Assembly: GCA_021770065.1 (NCBI GenBank)
Contig: JAETRR010000008.1
Span: 16,566 to 80,565 of the forward strand
Reading direction: 5' to 3'
Length of the DNA: 64,000 bases
Source: Lachnoclostridium sp.
GTDB lineage: Bacteria; Bacillota; Clostridia; Lachnospirales; Lachnospiraceae
The notes under the pieces are model-generated. The model searched no databases. It was not told the DNA's origin and worked only from the letters and a program-made list of their open reading frames with translations. The position numbers were made by a program, and so were the translations under genes. This document shows, piece after piece, positions 16,823 through 27,184 of this stretch. Position 1 is the first letter of the stretch. Each line of letters opens with the position of its first letter.

Positions 16823-17747
16823 CTATTTCTTCCTCCTGATACAATATCATATTATCCGGCAGTTCCATATTTCCACATAAGCCGTTTACTGCTCCTCGGA
16901 TTGCATATTTTTCTGATTGTATACCGCGCTTCTTTATCACTGAAACCACACCGCTTAGAATATTCCTGCCGACCAAATTTAAAAAAATCACCCAGGCACG
17001 CCATTTACTATAAAATTTGTGGCCCAAATATACTTTATTTCTAGCTATCAAATAGTAACTGTATGGAAGTCGTCTGTTCTGACCCGGCGGATTAATATGC
17101 TGATGCCAGACTACCGCATCAAAAATAATCATCATTTTAAACCCCAGTTTTTTCGCACGGGTTCCGATATCAACTTCATCTGAATACATAAATAGTTTTT
17201 CATCCTGTAGTCCGACCCTTTCATAAAACTCTCGTTTGCCAAGATTCATCCCGCCTGACACAGAATCAACATATTTATTTTTCTTTTCTATCTCTGAATA
17301 TTTTTTTCCTACTCCTGAAGGGTGCATATAAAAGCAGTAAGAAACAGTGGACCCTGCGTCTTCCACAATATCACTGTCTTTTGAAAGCATGACAGGCGTT
17401 ACCATTCCTATCGCTTCTTCTTGAAATAGTGCTTCATGTAATTTTCTTACGGATTCGCTTGTAAGCCTCATATCATTGCCTATGAGCATAATAGAATCGA
17501 TCTTTTCATCAGACAAAGCAAGTTTAATTCCGTCATTATATGCAGCCGTTAACCCTCCGTTCACTTTTCTTTCTATAAAAACTGCTTCCGGAAATGCATT
17601 TCTCACTTTACATAAAAAGCTTTCTTTGGAACCATTGTCTACAATGATCAATTTGTATACTGCATCTTTATAATAAGAATAATTTTCTTTCCACTCTTCA
17701 AACTTATAATCATCATTATAACAAATAACAATAGCTGCAATTTTCAT
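16815..17747 (-). CDS. Family 2 glycosyltransferase
   Basis: 310 residues. The N-terminus AAIVICYNDDYKFEEW, the VDNGS motif, NGGLTAAYNDGIKLAL and the metal-binding region LIGNDM belong to GT-A fold family 2, rhamnosyltransferase-like subgroup. A later DEVDIGTRAKKLGFKM matches the catalytic-base region. It should add one sugar of the repeat unit at the cytoplasmic face of the membrane. The donor is unknown. It overlaps both neighbours by a few bases, as expected within a tight operon. Confidence 0.8.
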   Translation of the reverse strand: MKIAAIVICYNDDYKFEEWKENYSYYKDAVYKLIIVDNGSKESFLCKVRNAFPEAVFIERKVNGGLTAAYNDGIKLALSDEKIDSIMLIGNDMRLTSESVRKLHEALFQEEAIGMVTPVMLSKDSDIVEDAGSTVSYCFYMHPSGVGKKYSEIEKKNKYVDSVSGGMNLGKREFYERVGLQDEKLFMYSDEVDIGTRAKKLGFKMMIIFDAVVWHQHINPPGQNRRLPYSYYLIARNKVYLGHKFYSKWRAWVIFLNLVGRNILSGVVSVIKKRGIQSEKYAIRGAVNGLCGNMELPDNMILYQEEEIDG

Positions 17748-19483
17748 CCTGCACTGACACTACCCTTCTTTTTTATCTTTATATCCACCCACCATGCCAT
17801 ACATAAAACCACTGCCAGTAATTCTATACTCCAATAATAGCGGTAATGTGACCACCCAAGACTAACTAAATAAGAAAAAACAAAGGCGGCAAGCGGCATG
17901 TATATAACAATGCTCCTCCTATCCCTTTTCCACATGCTCATAAAGCATGCAACACAGATAATAAACCACCCTCCCTGCCTCCATACAAAACTCTTTATTG
18001 GTTCTTTTAAAGATGTCTTCCCATAACGGTCAATTAAATTTGTCAAAACATTTACATTTCTTTTAGGAACTAAACAGCTCCACTCTTCATTAATCATCAG
18101 TGTTTTCCATTGCCACGATTCAAAGCCTTCTTTTCCCAAACGAATATCCCACAGCATATCCATTCTGCACATAATGGCCCGCAGCATAATGCCCGGATTT
18201 TTTAAAAAAGTATCTATATATCCTTTTAAAAAATCTCCCATTTCAATTTCACCTATGTGATACACATATTCATCATAATATGCCCAATATGGTGTATACT
18301 GATCTGCGAACTCTGGATTATCACCAACTCCAATATTTACAATTTCTTCTACTTCTTTTGATACTTTTCCTCCCGAATAATAAACTCCCAGCAAATCCTG
18401 GTACAATGCAACATATTTTAATCCAGACGGGGTTTCCTCATAATCACAGTTCCGTACTGCAATACTGAAAGCCATAACAAATCCAATCGCCGCAATTGTG
18501 CTGATAAATATTTTCCTGTTTTTAAATAAAAAAGCGGCTGCTATAGCTGATATAATGCTTACGATCATCCCCGATTGCCGGATTTCATAAACAAAAAAAA
18601 GCCATACTGCGTATTCCGCATATAATGACCACTGGCTTTCTTTCATATACATTCTTATCAAGCAAAAGGTCAGCCCTATAATTCCTAAAGAATAATATAC
18701 ATCTTTTGTAAGGGTTGCCAGCATCATCATATTTCCCGGAAAGATAAGCAGTAAAACATAAGCAATCACCAATATATCCGCCCTTAAATTACTCCTTTTT
18801 TCCAACCAGACAAAAATCCGGGAAAACAATAGTGCAAATAGGGTAATTTGTACGATTCCTAAAAACATAATAGAATTGCATATACGTAACAATACAGCAA
18901 ATATCCCAACATACATAAGCCCGGTATATTCTGAAAGCCTGCTTAACCCATAAGCCTCTGCAAGAACCTCATATGCATCCCAGCTGACAATTGCCGGATT
19001 AAATGCCAAAAGCATAATTACTCCCACAAGTTCTGTCAAAAAGAGATAAACTAATCCCATTTTTATATAGTGCTTTTTATCAACATCCCTTTTCTCTTCA
19101 AAAAAATCTTTTTTTAAAGCATCTTTTTCTAACCGAATAAGTGCTGCTGCCACCGGAAAAATGCAGCATGTAAACAATAAAAAAAGAATCACATCAATTA
19201 ATGATGTATTCTTTGTCAGAGGATAACAAAATAGATAATTTCCGATTAATGCAAATGATAAAATAATACTCAATATTACAACATGCATTCTGTCCTTTCG
19301 TTCTAACAGGAAATCCTTTTTACGCTTATTTATTATTCCTATTGCATATACTCCAAAAACAATAAACAGATTTGAAATCAGCATATCACTTCTATATATA
19401 TAAATCAAAACAACGAATGCAGCAGCTGCATTGAAAATTTCAAATACAGGAATCCCTTTGAAAGTTAATTTAATTCTTTCCAT
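17744..19483 (-). CDS. Polytopic membrane protein, possible GT-C-like transferase
   Basis: 579 residues with roughly a dozen hydrophobic helices and one large extracytoplasmic-type loop near residues 350-480 (containing YTPYWAYYDEYVYHIGEIEM). The layout resembles the DUF6020-type and GT-C membrane proteins found in Firmicute polysaccharide loci. An acidic pair typical of GT-C enzymes is not clear to me. It may transfer a side sugar outside the membrane using a lipid-linked donor, but function is inference. It overlaps the FemAB-like gene by 19 bases. Confidence 0.55.
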   Translation of the reverse strand: MERIKLTFKGIPVFEIFNAAAAFVVLIYIYRSDMLISNLFIVFGVYAIGIINKRKKDFLLERKDRMHVVILSIILSFALIGNYLFCYPLTKNTSLIDVILFLLFTCCIFPVAAALIRLEKDALKKDFFEEKRDVDKKHYIKMGLVYLFLTELVGVIMLLAFNPAIVSWDAYEVLAEAYGLSRLSEYTGLMYVGIFAVLLRICNSIMFLGIVQITLFALLFSRIFVWLEKRSNLRADILVIAYVLLLIFPGNMMMLATLTKDVYYSLGIIGLTFCLIRMYMKESQWSLYAEYAVWLFFVYEIRQSGMIVSIISAIAAAFLFKNRKIFISTIAAIGFVMAFSIAVRNCDYEETPSGLKYVALYQDLLGVYYSGGKVSKEVEEIVNIGVGDNPEFADQYTPYWAYYDEYVYHIGEIEMGDFLKGYIDTFLKNPGIMLRAIMCRMDMLWDIRLGKEGFESWQWKTLMINEEWSCLVPKRNVNVLTNLIDRYGKTSLKEPIKSFVWRQGGWFIICVACFMSMWKRDRRSIVIYMPLAAFVFSYLVSLGWSHYRYYWSIELLAVVLCMAWWVDIKIKKKGSVSAG

Positions 19484-20466
19484 TTATATATCTCCTGATC
19501 AATTGTATCCACCAGTTCTTTATGATTTTTTATATAATATAATAAATGGAACAGTTTATATTGCCAGACGCTTATGATTGTCTTAAACATATATCCTTGT
19601 TGTAATTTTCCACCAAATCTTTCTTTAAATCTTTGGATGCCATGATATTTACTATTCTCATCTTCATTTATTCTGCATCCTACAAAACTATATTTTTTTA
19701 CTTCCAGTTCTTTTAAATATTTTATAACTTCCCAATGCATATAATTCGCCGCACCGCTTACGGGATGATCCGCACTTGCCCCATACATATAATAACACAT
19801 CTTCTGATTCAAAAAATAGCAAGCCCCAGCCTGCGGCTCTTTGTCTTTATAGGCAATCACCATAAGTACATTTTCTCTCATGCCATCAAAAATAGTTTTA
19901 AAAAAATGTGAGCCATAAGAATTTTTCCCACTTCTTGCCCATGTTTCTTTGTCCAATGTTAAGTAATCCTCTAACAGTTCACACCTTCCAAATTTTACAT
20001 AAACTTCACTTTTTTCCGCCTTCCTAATAGAATTTCTATGTTTGGAATGTACCTCTTTCCATAAATTCTCCAAGTCATTTCCCAGATCAATCACATGACT
20101 TCCAAAAGGTATTCTTTTACTGTCTGCAGGATATACATCAAAAAAAGCTGCTGCACTGGTACTAATCCACGCCACTTTGTCTGCCTTTTTTAAAACATCT
20201 CGAGCATTTTTCAAAAATCTCTCTTTCTTCTCTATTGTTGTATTTTCTGTTAAAGCAAAATATTCACTTATATACATAGCATATTTAATTTGTATTTTTT
20301 CATAAATAACAACAGGTATAATAAATGTATCATCAAAAAGATAGTGCATCTTATTGCCGCTTTTTTTTATATAATTATAATAATTTTCTGAAAAAAATAC
20401 ATTTGCCTCTCGAATTTTACTTTTCACATTTTCCGGCAGTTCTGTGTATTCTTTAACTAATTCCAT
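19465..20466 (-). CDS. FemAB/GNAT-fold acyltransferase
   Basis: 333 residues. The C-terminal half has a GNAT/FemAB-like pattern: HSKHRNSIRKAEKS, then VIAYKDKEPQAGACYFLNQK, YMYGASADHPVSGAANYMHW and KKYSFVGCRINEDE. FemAB-like members add aminoacyl groups to cell-wall precursors, and relatives in polysaccharide loci (PF13480-type) probably add amino-acid or acyl decorations to sugars. Its place between glycosyltransferase and deacetylase-like genes supports a role in modifying the repeat unit. No transmembrane segment is visible. Confidence 0.7.
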   Translation of the reverse strand: MELVKEYTELPENVKSKIREANVFFSENYYNYIKKSGNKMHYLFDDTFIIPVVIYEKIQIKYAMYISEYFALTENTTIEKKERFLKNARDVLKKADKVAWISTSAAAFFDVYPADSKRIPFGSHVIDLGNDLENLWKEVHSKHRNSIRKAEKSEVYVKFGRCELLEDYLTLDKETWARSGKNSYGSHFFKTIFDGMRENVLMVIAYKDKEPQAGACYFLNQKMCYYMYGASADHPVSGAANYMHWEVIKYLKELEVKKYSFVGCRINEDENSKYHGIQRFKERFGGKLQQGYMFKTIISVWQYKLFHLLYYIKNHKELVDTIDQEIYKWKELN

Positions 20467-20480
20467 TTTTATCCCCTTTT

Positions 20481-21551
20481 TCAGTGACTTATTTTTCTAT
20501 ACACTTCATTTATGTTACACAGATTAAACCTTGTATCACTTTTTATCATTTGAATCAGCCTTTTCATATTTTCAATATATATATCCGTAACCAGCTTGGG
20601 ATGTCCAATTAATGCGGCCGTAACGTCCCGGGCTTCGCATCTGTTCTTCTTATAATATCTGCATAATTGCTTATATAAAAAATCTGCACTATATGCATCC
20701 AAAGATAATGCATGATAACCAGACAGATACTTCCAATAAGAAATCTTTTGATTTTTCCTGCCTTTACTTGAATCCTCATTTATATAAGCGCCTTTTTTCC
20801 TGCCCAAATGTAATTTTATTTTTTCAGGACTTATCGTTCTTGTTATCAGAAAGCTTATAGGATTTTTATTTTCAGTTGCAATCGGGATCTCATACAAACT
20901 ATTCCCTAATTTTTCTGAGTTTTCCCACCATTCATGTTCTGATGATAAATACCAATTCGTCTGCTCCGTTTTATGCGTATAATCATAAAAATTAGTATTA
21001 CTTTTGGAAACAAGATGAGGTGCGATTGAAGAATCCACACGAATGCCACAGTCATAGAGTGCTTTTACTAACTCTTTATGTGGCTGTATTGCAAAGCCTC
21101 CTGCCCGGTATGCTATACATTGATACTGTTTATCAACCTCACATAATATATTATTCAAATAATGAATACTATTGTTAATAATAGCAAAAGCACTTTCATC
21201 TCCATTCCTATCGAATCCAAAAAAATGCAGCCGGTAACTTTCCTGATCAAATATCCATTCCTTTTCTTTATACGATGACCTCAGCCAATTAGGATGAATA
21301 TGTAACTGTACATCCTGGCCTTCTCTATACATCTTCTGTATCTGTTCACGAAAAGCGTTCACATAACTTTCCCGCCCTAGTTTTTCATTTTGAGTAACAG
21401 AACATATATCCACAAAAAAAGTAGCAGAAACTTTTTCTGATTTTAACAGTTTTAAGATCTGCTCTGTCGGCGCAAATAGAATTTCCTCCTCTGTTCCAAA
21501 ATTTTTTCCTAAAAATAATTCATAATCGAATGTCAGACATATATTTAACAT
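20481..21551 (-). CDS. Polysaccharide-deacetylase-like (NodB-fold) protein
   Basis: 356 residues starting MLNICLTFDYELFLG. The FDYE motif, ATFFVDI and DVQLHIHPNW fit the metal site of carbohydrate esterase family 4/NodB-like proteins (catalytic Asp and the HxxxH-type pair, here HIH), and YRAGGFAIQP matches the RxPxG-like motif. No signal peptide is present, so it may act on cytoplasmic lipid-linked or nucleotide sugars, or be a non-classical member. It could deacetylate an N-acetyl sugar of the repeat. Assignment to the fold is fairly good; the substrate is unknown. Confidence 0.65.
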   Translation of the reverse strand: MLNICLTFDYELFLGKNFGTEEEILFAPTEQILKLLKSEKVSATFFVDICSVTQNEKLGRESYVNAFREQIQKMYREGQDVQLHIHPNWLRSSYKEKEWIFDQESYRLHFFGFDRNGDESAFAIINNSIHYLNNILCEVDKQYQCIAYRAGGFAIQPHKELVKALYDCGIRVDSSIAPHLVSKSNTNFYDYTHKTEQTNWYLSSEHEWWENSEKLGNSLYEIPIATENKNPISFLITRTISPEKIKLHLGRKKGAYINEDSSKGRKNQKISYWKYLSGYHALSLDAYSADFLYKQLCRYYKKNRCEARDVTAALIGHPKLVTDIYIENMKRLIQMIKSDTRFNLCNINEVYRKISH

Positions 21552-21557
21552 TTTTAC

Positions 21558-22742
21558 TTACATCCTTACAACTACATTCATTTTTTTACATATATTCATC
21601 TGCCTAAATGCAATCATTACCATAAACCAAAAAGCTGATGTTCTCCAATGAACAGAAGAAAAAAACAATTTAACAAATGCCAGAACAAATACCATAATAT
21701 ATAATTCAGTTTCATATATAGTATTTGCCCTTGAAAACATCATTTTGACAAAAACAAATAGTATGAGCCCCATACAAACTAATCCAATCAGCCCTGTTTC
21801 GTAAAAAATCTGCAGAAAAATGTTATGCACATAAGTTCCCATTATCATTTCATAGGCCCCCACACCATGTCCAAACAAAGCAGTTTTCATATCCAGACCT
21901 TCCCAGACTGCACTGTATAGATCTGTACGTCCATGCAGAAGAGACTGGTCGCTTGTTGTAATTAACCAATAGTTTTTCCAGATAACACTAATAAAAATAT
22001 TTAAAGACACCATTATATTATACATTGCTATAATGATGGGTCTGATAAAAACTACTGCGGCAATACCTGCAATGATACCTATGAAACCAAGTATTTTTTT
22101 ACGAAATAAAATTATCGCGCTTAATATTGCAAAAACATATATCTGTATAAGATTTCCTCTTGAGCAGAATCTTATCAAAACCAAACTTTCAGCAATCCAG
22201 ATACACATCCATAGAGCTGCACGGCATTGCTTTTTTTTCTTCCATGCATTAAAAAAAACATAAAAAGTAGAAATAAATCCGGGTATTAATGCATATCCAA
22301 AATTAAAAGCACTGCTTTTCGCATCGGCAAAGCCTTGTAAAGAGGTAATCATTAAAAATACTATGGTTGCGATGGAACCATAGTAAAATACTTTTTTAAT
22401 ATCTGCTTTTATCATTGCACATACGATTCCACAGCTTCCAAAGCTAAAAAATTGAATTACGTAATCCTTTGCAGGATTTCCCTCAATTATAATTACAGAG
22501 CCAAGCAGTATCGTACAGCAAATTATATAAAAAATAAGGAAGACTGAATTTAAATACAATTTATTTGTAATAATAACCAATATTGAACAACAAAGCATCA
22601 GATACCCTAATACATTATTAATGGGCAATATAGTTATTAACAACTTATTCATAATACTTTCAAATAATACAAGCATTATCAGCAGAAAGCCTAACATTTC
22701 AGATAAATTTATATTTTTATTTCTTTTGGACATATCCGTCAT
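21558..22742 (-). CDS. O-antigen polymerase/ligase-type membrane protein (Wzy candidate)
   Basis: 394 residues with about ten to twelve hydrophobic segments. A loop near residues 265-310 (SLLHGRTDLYSAVWEGLDM, then GHGVGAYEM and TYVHNIFLQIFYETG) is the typical Wzy_C/O-antigen ligase region, with the conserved H-N near the end. It probably polymerises the flipped repeat units on the outer face of the membrane. It is the only Wzy-like gene in the operon. Confidence 0.8.
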   Translation of the reverse strand: MTDMSKRNKNINLSEMLGFLLIMLVLFESIMNKLLITILPINNVLGYLMLCCSILVIITNKLYLNSVFLIFYIICCTILLGSVIIIEGNPAKDYVIQFFSFGSCGIVCAMIKADIKKVFYYGSIATIVFLMITSLQGFADAKSSAFNFGYALIPGFISTFYVFFNAWKKKKQCRAALWMCIWIAESLVLIRFCSRGNLIQIYVFAILSAIILFRKKILGFIGIIAGIAAVVFIRPIIIAMYNIMVSLNIFISVIWKNYWLITTSDQSLLHGRTDLYSAVWEGLDMKTALFGHGVGAYEMIMGTYVHNIFLQIFYETGLIGLVCMGLILFVFVKMMFSRANTIYETELYIMVFVLAFVKLFFSSVHWRTSAFWFMVMIAFRQMNICKKMNVVVRM

Positions 22743-22756
22743 TATTTCTTTACCCT

Positions 22757-23917
22757 TTAGTTCTCTATTAATTTTGCAGCAATATGCTTAGCATCAAATG
22801 CTTCTATACATTGACGAGCTGGAATGCCATTCTTCACATATGCTTTCAGTACTTTTTTTATTGCTTCCTTACTATTCCGTACAAACGTATATCTATTATA
22901 TTGTTCAAAGAATTCCCGTATCTGCGCCCCGTATTCACCATCCTCTATCACTAATATCTCTTTGTTTGTACCTGCATAGTTATAGATCTTACCCGGTATT
23001 TGTGTCCCACTACTATTTAAAAGGCAAACCAGAATGTCCAGATTCTCTAAATAATTTTCTAGTTCTTTCTGCGGTACTCTCTGCACAACTCTTACATTAT
23101 CTGTATCTTTTAATTGCAAATCTGAATCTCCTACAATAAGAAAATCGCATTCTTCACACTCGCATGCTGCATTATAGAACGGCCTTATATCTCTTGCAAT
23201 CAAATTGTAGCTTCCTAAATACCCTATGGTTATTTTTCTATTTTTACAATCCGGATAGCTTTTTTTCTCACACGGAGTCGGAATAAAGTACATTTTTTCC
23301 ACATACTTTTTAAATTGCTTTTTTTGGTTCTGGCATGTTAATGGTGATACATAATATACTCTGTCTGCACTTTTTAACAATTGCGCTTCAATAAAATGTC
23401 TTATCCATTTGGGAATCAGTGTTTTACTTGTTATATCTTCTGTTAAGGGATCTCCCCATTGCTGCACATAAAATAAATCCTTCTTTTTCTTTTTACAAGC
23501 ACCTGCTAAAATATGCGCCGATTTCGGATCTGAAAAAGATAAAATCATATCATATTTTTCATTCAAAATTTCTCTGATTATACTGTCCTTATATTTAATA
23601 TAACAAATACTGGAACCAAATAAGTCAATTTTTTTATATACAGAATAAATTCCAGTTAATATTTTCTTTTTTACGGAATCGGCTTCTTTTAAAGTATTCT
23701 TAATCTGTAAACTTCCTCTTCCATATCTCCTGACTATAATTGTATCAGCAATTTCTGTTTTCTCATCATAATACATACTATTTACATCAGGATGTGGTGC
23801 ATAACATACAACTTTACACCCGATTTCTGGCAGTATGCTTATAATATTTCTACACCTAATCATAGAAGATGTATTGTTTTCAATTGGCTGTGTAAATATA
23901 ACAAGAATCTTTTTCAT
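22757..23917 (-). CDS. Glycosyltransferase, family 4-like
   Basis: 386 residues with a two-domain GT-B layout. The N-terminal part begins ILVIFTQPIENNTSSMIRCR. A linker around residue 235 (KITIGYLGSYN) opens the donor-binding domain, and the late motif GTQIPGKIYNYAGTNKEILV is the sugar-nucleotide region seen in GT4-like enzymes that end in a G-(x)-K-x-Y-x-Y-x pattern. The substrate cannot be assigned. It overlaps the next glycosyltransferase gene by four bases. Confidence 0.75.
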   Translation of the reverse strand: MKKILVIFTQPIENNTSSMIRCRNIISILPEIGCKVVCYAPHPDVNSMYYDEKTEIADTIIVRRYGRGSLQIKNTLKEADSVKKKILTGIYSVYKKIDLFGSSICYIKYKDSIIREILNEKYDMILSFSDPKSAHILAGACKKKKKDLFYVQQWGDPLTEDITSKTLIPKWIRHFIEAQLLKSADRVYYVSPLTCQNQKKQFKKYVEKMYFIPTPCEKKSYPDCKNRKITIGYLGSYNLIARDIRPFYNAACECEECDFLIVGDSDLQLKDTDNVRVVQRVPQKELENYLENLDILVCLLNSSGTQIPGKIYNYAGTNKEILVIEDGEYGAQIREFFEQYNRYTFVRNSKEAIKKVLKAYVKNGIPARQCIEAFDAKHIAAKLIEN

Positions 23918-25110
23918 AAAATAATCTCTAAAAAACCCTTCATTCTTTTTTCAAATGTCTCATAATAAAAAACTGTATTATATGCACATTTCTGCTTCAT
24001 CCGCTCATATGTTTTCTGTCGTATCTTCTTTTCTATAATTTCTGCACTTTTCTTTAAATCATCCTGATCTATAAAGACAGCCATTTCCCCATCCTGTAAA
24101 TAACTGTCTATATCACTTGTCCTGGTTGTTATAACAGGTGTACCATAACTTATGCTTTCAGAAATTTTTGTAGGAAAACCAGCCATTGTTGATTTCTTCT
24201 TATCTCTGACTAAAAGTGTAAAATCAGAATTTTTTATTTTTTCAACAACAATATCATTGCTGCAATGCCCACAAAAATTTATGCTGTCTTCCAAATAAGA
24301 AATGATCTCCTTCTGTTCCGGAAATGCAGTTAAATAATTTTCTTTATCTGTTCCATAATAAAATAAAATGAATTTGACTCCTCTTTCTTTTAATAATCTT
24401 AAAATTTCCATCATTTTATCTACCCGATCCTTCAAAGCAGAACGGTCATTTACCTCTGCCTTTCGAAAAGCATTTCCGGCATATACAAATGTTAAAGTCA
24501 TATTCTCTTTATTTTCTATTTCTTCTGGAATATAAGTGGACAATGGAGGAATTACGACTGTTTTTTTTCCTGCAGCTTTATAATATTCTTGAAGATATGA
24601 ACTAATACATATCACACCGTCTACACGTTTATTTGCAATTGCTTTTTGATAATAAGTGTCTGCTGTTTTAGCTATATCAAATAAAAAATTTCCGGTTTTT
24701 GATTCTAACCAGTCAACACAATCGGAAATTACTTTAATATGATTCTTTTTTCCCCATTTTGTTATCTCAATAATAAAATGTGATATTCTTGGACTTCCGT
24801 AACAAATAATTGCAGCAGTCTCATTCTTTCGCATCTCTGCCCACATGATAAATTCTTTTAATATACTTTTATAGCTGCACCACTGTTTGATTCCTTTCGG
24901 ATATGAAAAATTATAGTATTCAAAACCATCATATTCTTTTTTAGCAGCCTCCAGCCTAATATTTGAATCCAGTTCCCGGCTCATTCCTACAAAAACCACT
25001 TGATAACCCAAATGATTTAAAAGTTTCCCATTCCCATAAACTCTTTTACCCGATGCATTTCCAAATGGAAAATCAAAATTACCTATATAAATGATTATAT
25101 CTTTACCCAT
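23914..25110 (-). CDS. Glycosyltransferase, family 4
   Basis: 398 residues, GT-B fold. The N-terminus IYIGNFDFPFGNASGKRVYG shows the glycine-rich acceptor-domain loop. The C-terminal donor domain includes LTFVYAGNAFRKAEVNDR, a VKFILFYYGTDKENY segment, and the E-containing SESISYGTPVITTRTSDI motif. It should add one sugar of the capsule repeat from an NDP-sugar. The donor may be one of UDP-FucNAc, UDP-ManNAcA or the formylated sugar, which sequence alone does not decide. Confidence 0.8.
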   Translation of the reverse strand: MGKDIIIYIGNFDFPFGNASGKRVYGNGKLLNHLGYQVVFVGMSRELDSNIRLEAAKKEYDGFEYYNFSYPKGIKQWCSYKSILKEFIMWAEMRKNETAAIICYGSPRISHFIIEITKWGKKNHIKVISDCVDWLESKTGNFLFDIAKTADTYYQKAIANKRVDGVICISSYLQEYYKAAGKKTVVIPPLSTYIPEEIENKENMTLTFVYAGNAFRKAEVNDRSALKDRVDKMMEILRLLKERGVKFILFYYGTDKENYLTAFPEQKEIISYLEDSINFCGHCSNDIVVEKIKNSDFTLLVRDKKKSTMAGFPTKISESISYGTPVITTRTSDIDSYLQDGEMAVFIDQDDLKKSAEIIEKKIRQKTYERMKQKCAYNTVFYYETFEKRMKGFLEIIL

Positions 25111-26191
25111 TAATAAATTTTTCCGCTTCCTTCTTATATTTTGTGTACCGCAAACGCCCTGTTATATATGCACCAATCGAATAATAGTTCATGCGGCTCA
25201 TCAGCCATTTCATGTCATGCTTCCCAAACTTTGATTGAATTACTTTTTTATACTGCTCCATACGCATTTTCTCGTAACCTGCAATATCAGAAATCTCCTC
25301 AATCTGTTTTGATATCAATTCAATTTCCCTGCCGATATTTAAACTTTCAATCCCATTACTGCCGATATAAAACCCTTTATAGGAATAACCGGCAATTCTT
25401 CCGTCTTTTATTTCCACTTCCAGTACAAGGGCCTTCCGGTTCTGCTCATTCATTTCTACACGGAATTTCTTATTTAATGATGTTACGGCATCAAAAACTG
25501 CATTTCCGAGGCTATATGATATAACTGAGCCGTTATCTTTCTGCTGTATTCCCTGGACTATATGCGGATGGTGGCCGTGAATGACTGTCTGGTTTATCTG
25601 CGCAATTTTTTCTGCTAATTTTATATGCTCATATGCAGGATAATTTGTGTGTTCAAGACCCCAATGGATTGATACAACGGAAACAGCGCCTGCTTTTTTA
25701 TCATTTTCAACCTGAGACATCACATTTTCCAACGTAAGCGTATTGATTCCTTCTTTTCTTCCGGCGCTTGTATAACCTGCTCCGTTTGCACTGTAACAGC
25801 AGAATCCGGACAGACAGATTTTCTCATCCATTTCCAAAAGAAGTGTTTTCCCGTTGACCCCATACCAGCCTATGCCGGCTGTCTCCAATGCATCTATCGT
25901 ATCTTCCAGGCCTTTTCTTCCAAAATCAAGAATATGATTGTTCGCCAGAGTAACCGCATCTACGCCCAGCTCCTTCAGCACTGTAATATTTTCTTTTTCC
26001 GATCTTAAATGCATGGATTTACACACAAAAGAGGCTGTTTTGTCTGTTAAAGGGGATTCCAGATTTGCGGCAACAAAATCGTACTGTGCCAGGAGTTTCT
26101 TCAGATAAGCAATCTGACTGCTTACATCCGGATTCGTTTTTTTATCATACTGTCCTACAAGGGCAATATCTCCCAAAAAGGCAATTTTCAT
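25103..26191 (-). CDS. CapA-family metallophosphatase-fold protein
   Basis: 362 residues of the PGA_cap (CapA/PgsA) family: FLGDIALVGQ at the N-terminus, ANLESPLT, DAVTLANNHILDFG, SIHWGLEH and HGHHPHIVQG, giving the Asp, Asn and His ligands of the calcineurin-like phosphoesterase fold. Family members participate in poly-gamma-glutamate capsule synthesis. Unlike PgsA there is no membrane anchor or signal peptide, so a cytoplasmic phosphatase or modifying role in this polysaccharide locus is more likely. It overlaps the neighbouring glycosyltransferase gene by eight bases. Confidence 0.75.
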   Translation of the reverse strand: MKIAFLGDIALVGQYDKKTNPDVSSQIAYLKKLLAQYDFVAANLESPLTDKTASFVCKSMHLRSEKENITVLKELGVDAVTLANNHILDFGRKGLEDTIDALETAGIGWYGVNGKTLLLEMDEKICLSGFCCYSANGAGYTSAGRKEGINTLTLENVMSQVENDKKAGAVSVVSIHWGLEHTNYPAYEHIKLAEKIAQINQTVIHGHHPHIVQGIQQKDNGSVISYSLGNAVFDAVTSLNKKFRVEMNEQNRKALVLEVEIKDGRIAGYSYKGFYIGSNGIESLNIGREIELISKQIEEISDIAGYEKMRMEQYKKVIQSKFGKHDMKWLMSRMNYYSIGAYITGRLRYTKYKKEAEKFING

Positions 26192-26194
26192 AGT

Positions 26195-27121
26195 CTATAA
26201 ATTCTCCATAACAGGCAGAGCAAATGCATCTCCCAGTTCATAATCAAACTGATCGGGGTCGAACAGCATATATCCGCTTCCGTCAAAGAATGTCATCTCG
26301 CCGAATATTATTTTCCCGTCATTATCATATAAATCAACTCTTACTTCCGGAAATCCTTCTGACAGCTTTTCGGCCGTCTTCTTCAGCTGCTCATAATTCC
26401 CGGGTTTTTCAATGTTCCTCTTCAGCGGCTGCTCGTCCAGACGGGCAGCCGCTAATTTTTTAAAATCCGGATCAAAGATTCCCAGACCGGCCCCGTTTCC
26501 AAGCTCCCTGTCCGCAATTACATAGATGCAGGCTGTCTTCCCGTTGAAGCAGAAAAACTTGTAGTCTATCAGTCCTCCTTTGTCTGCATCTGCATCGATA
26601 TACTGTTCAAACAAAATCCTGTGTTTTTTCCCACTATAATACGGCCACTCGCGCCCGGCATTCTTTCTGCGGGCATCCACGGCCGTCCACTCAGCTGCTT
26701 TTTTCTTCAATTCCGCTATATCTGCTTTTGTTTTGTCCTTGACGATGACTACCGATATTCCGCCGCCTCCAAGTGTATCTTTCATCACAAAGCTGTCCGG
26801 AAGGGCGTCCCAGTCCACATCTTCCACAGAATCATATATTCCATAGGAGCGGATCAGAATATTCTCCAGCCCCTTTTCCCTGACATAATCCCGTACTTCA
26901 TATTTATCCGCACACTGTATCATCCTGTTATCCTTGTAATAGAGCTTGTACCATTGCAGCTTCTCCGTAAAACGCTTTGGATTTTTCAAATCCAGTCTGT
27001 TTCCTGTTTTGATGCGGTACTGCAGCTTCACCATTGTCTTATCCGGTATAAAACTCAGCAGATCGAGTATCTTTAATCTTACAGCCCGGCTCTTAATAAT
27101 CTTCTTGTAATCTATTCTCAT
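26195..27121 (-). CDS. ATP-grasp (TupA-like) glycan synthesis protein
   Basis: 308 residues matching the ATPgrasp_TupA family: RLDLKNPKRFTEKLQWYKLY, YKDNRMIQCADKYEVRDYV, then the ATP-binding lysine region FVMKDTLGGGGISVVI and the late acidic metal site VRVDLYDNDGKIIFGEMTFF. TupA makes the polyglutamyl/glucuronyl teichuronopeptide in Bacillus, and relatives are common in capsule loci, where they may attach amino acids or amide groups to sugar acids. ManNAcA, predicted in this repeat, would offer a carboxylate substrate; that link is inference. Confidence 0.75.
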   Translation of the reverse strand: MRIDYKKIIKSRAVRLKILDLLSFIPDKTMVKLQYRIKTGNRLDLKNPKRFTEKLQWYKLYYKDNRMIQCADKYEVRDYVREKGLENILIRSYGIYDSVEDVDWDALPDSFVMKDTLGGGGISVVIVKDKTKADIAELKKKAAEWTAVDARRKNAGREWPYYSGKKHRILFEQYIDADADKGGLIDYKFFCFNGKTACIYVIADRELGNGAGLGIFDPDFKKLAAARLDEQPLKRNIEKPGNYEQLKKTAEKLSEGFPEVRVDLYDNDGKIIFGEMTFFDGSGYMLFDPDQFDYELGDAFALPVMENL

Positions 27122-27184
27122 ACCGTGACCTCCATAAAATGCCCATCTGCCAGGCTTATTTTCTCCCCATCATATACTTTTTTC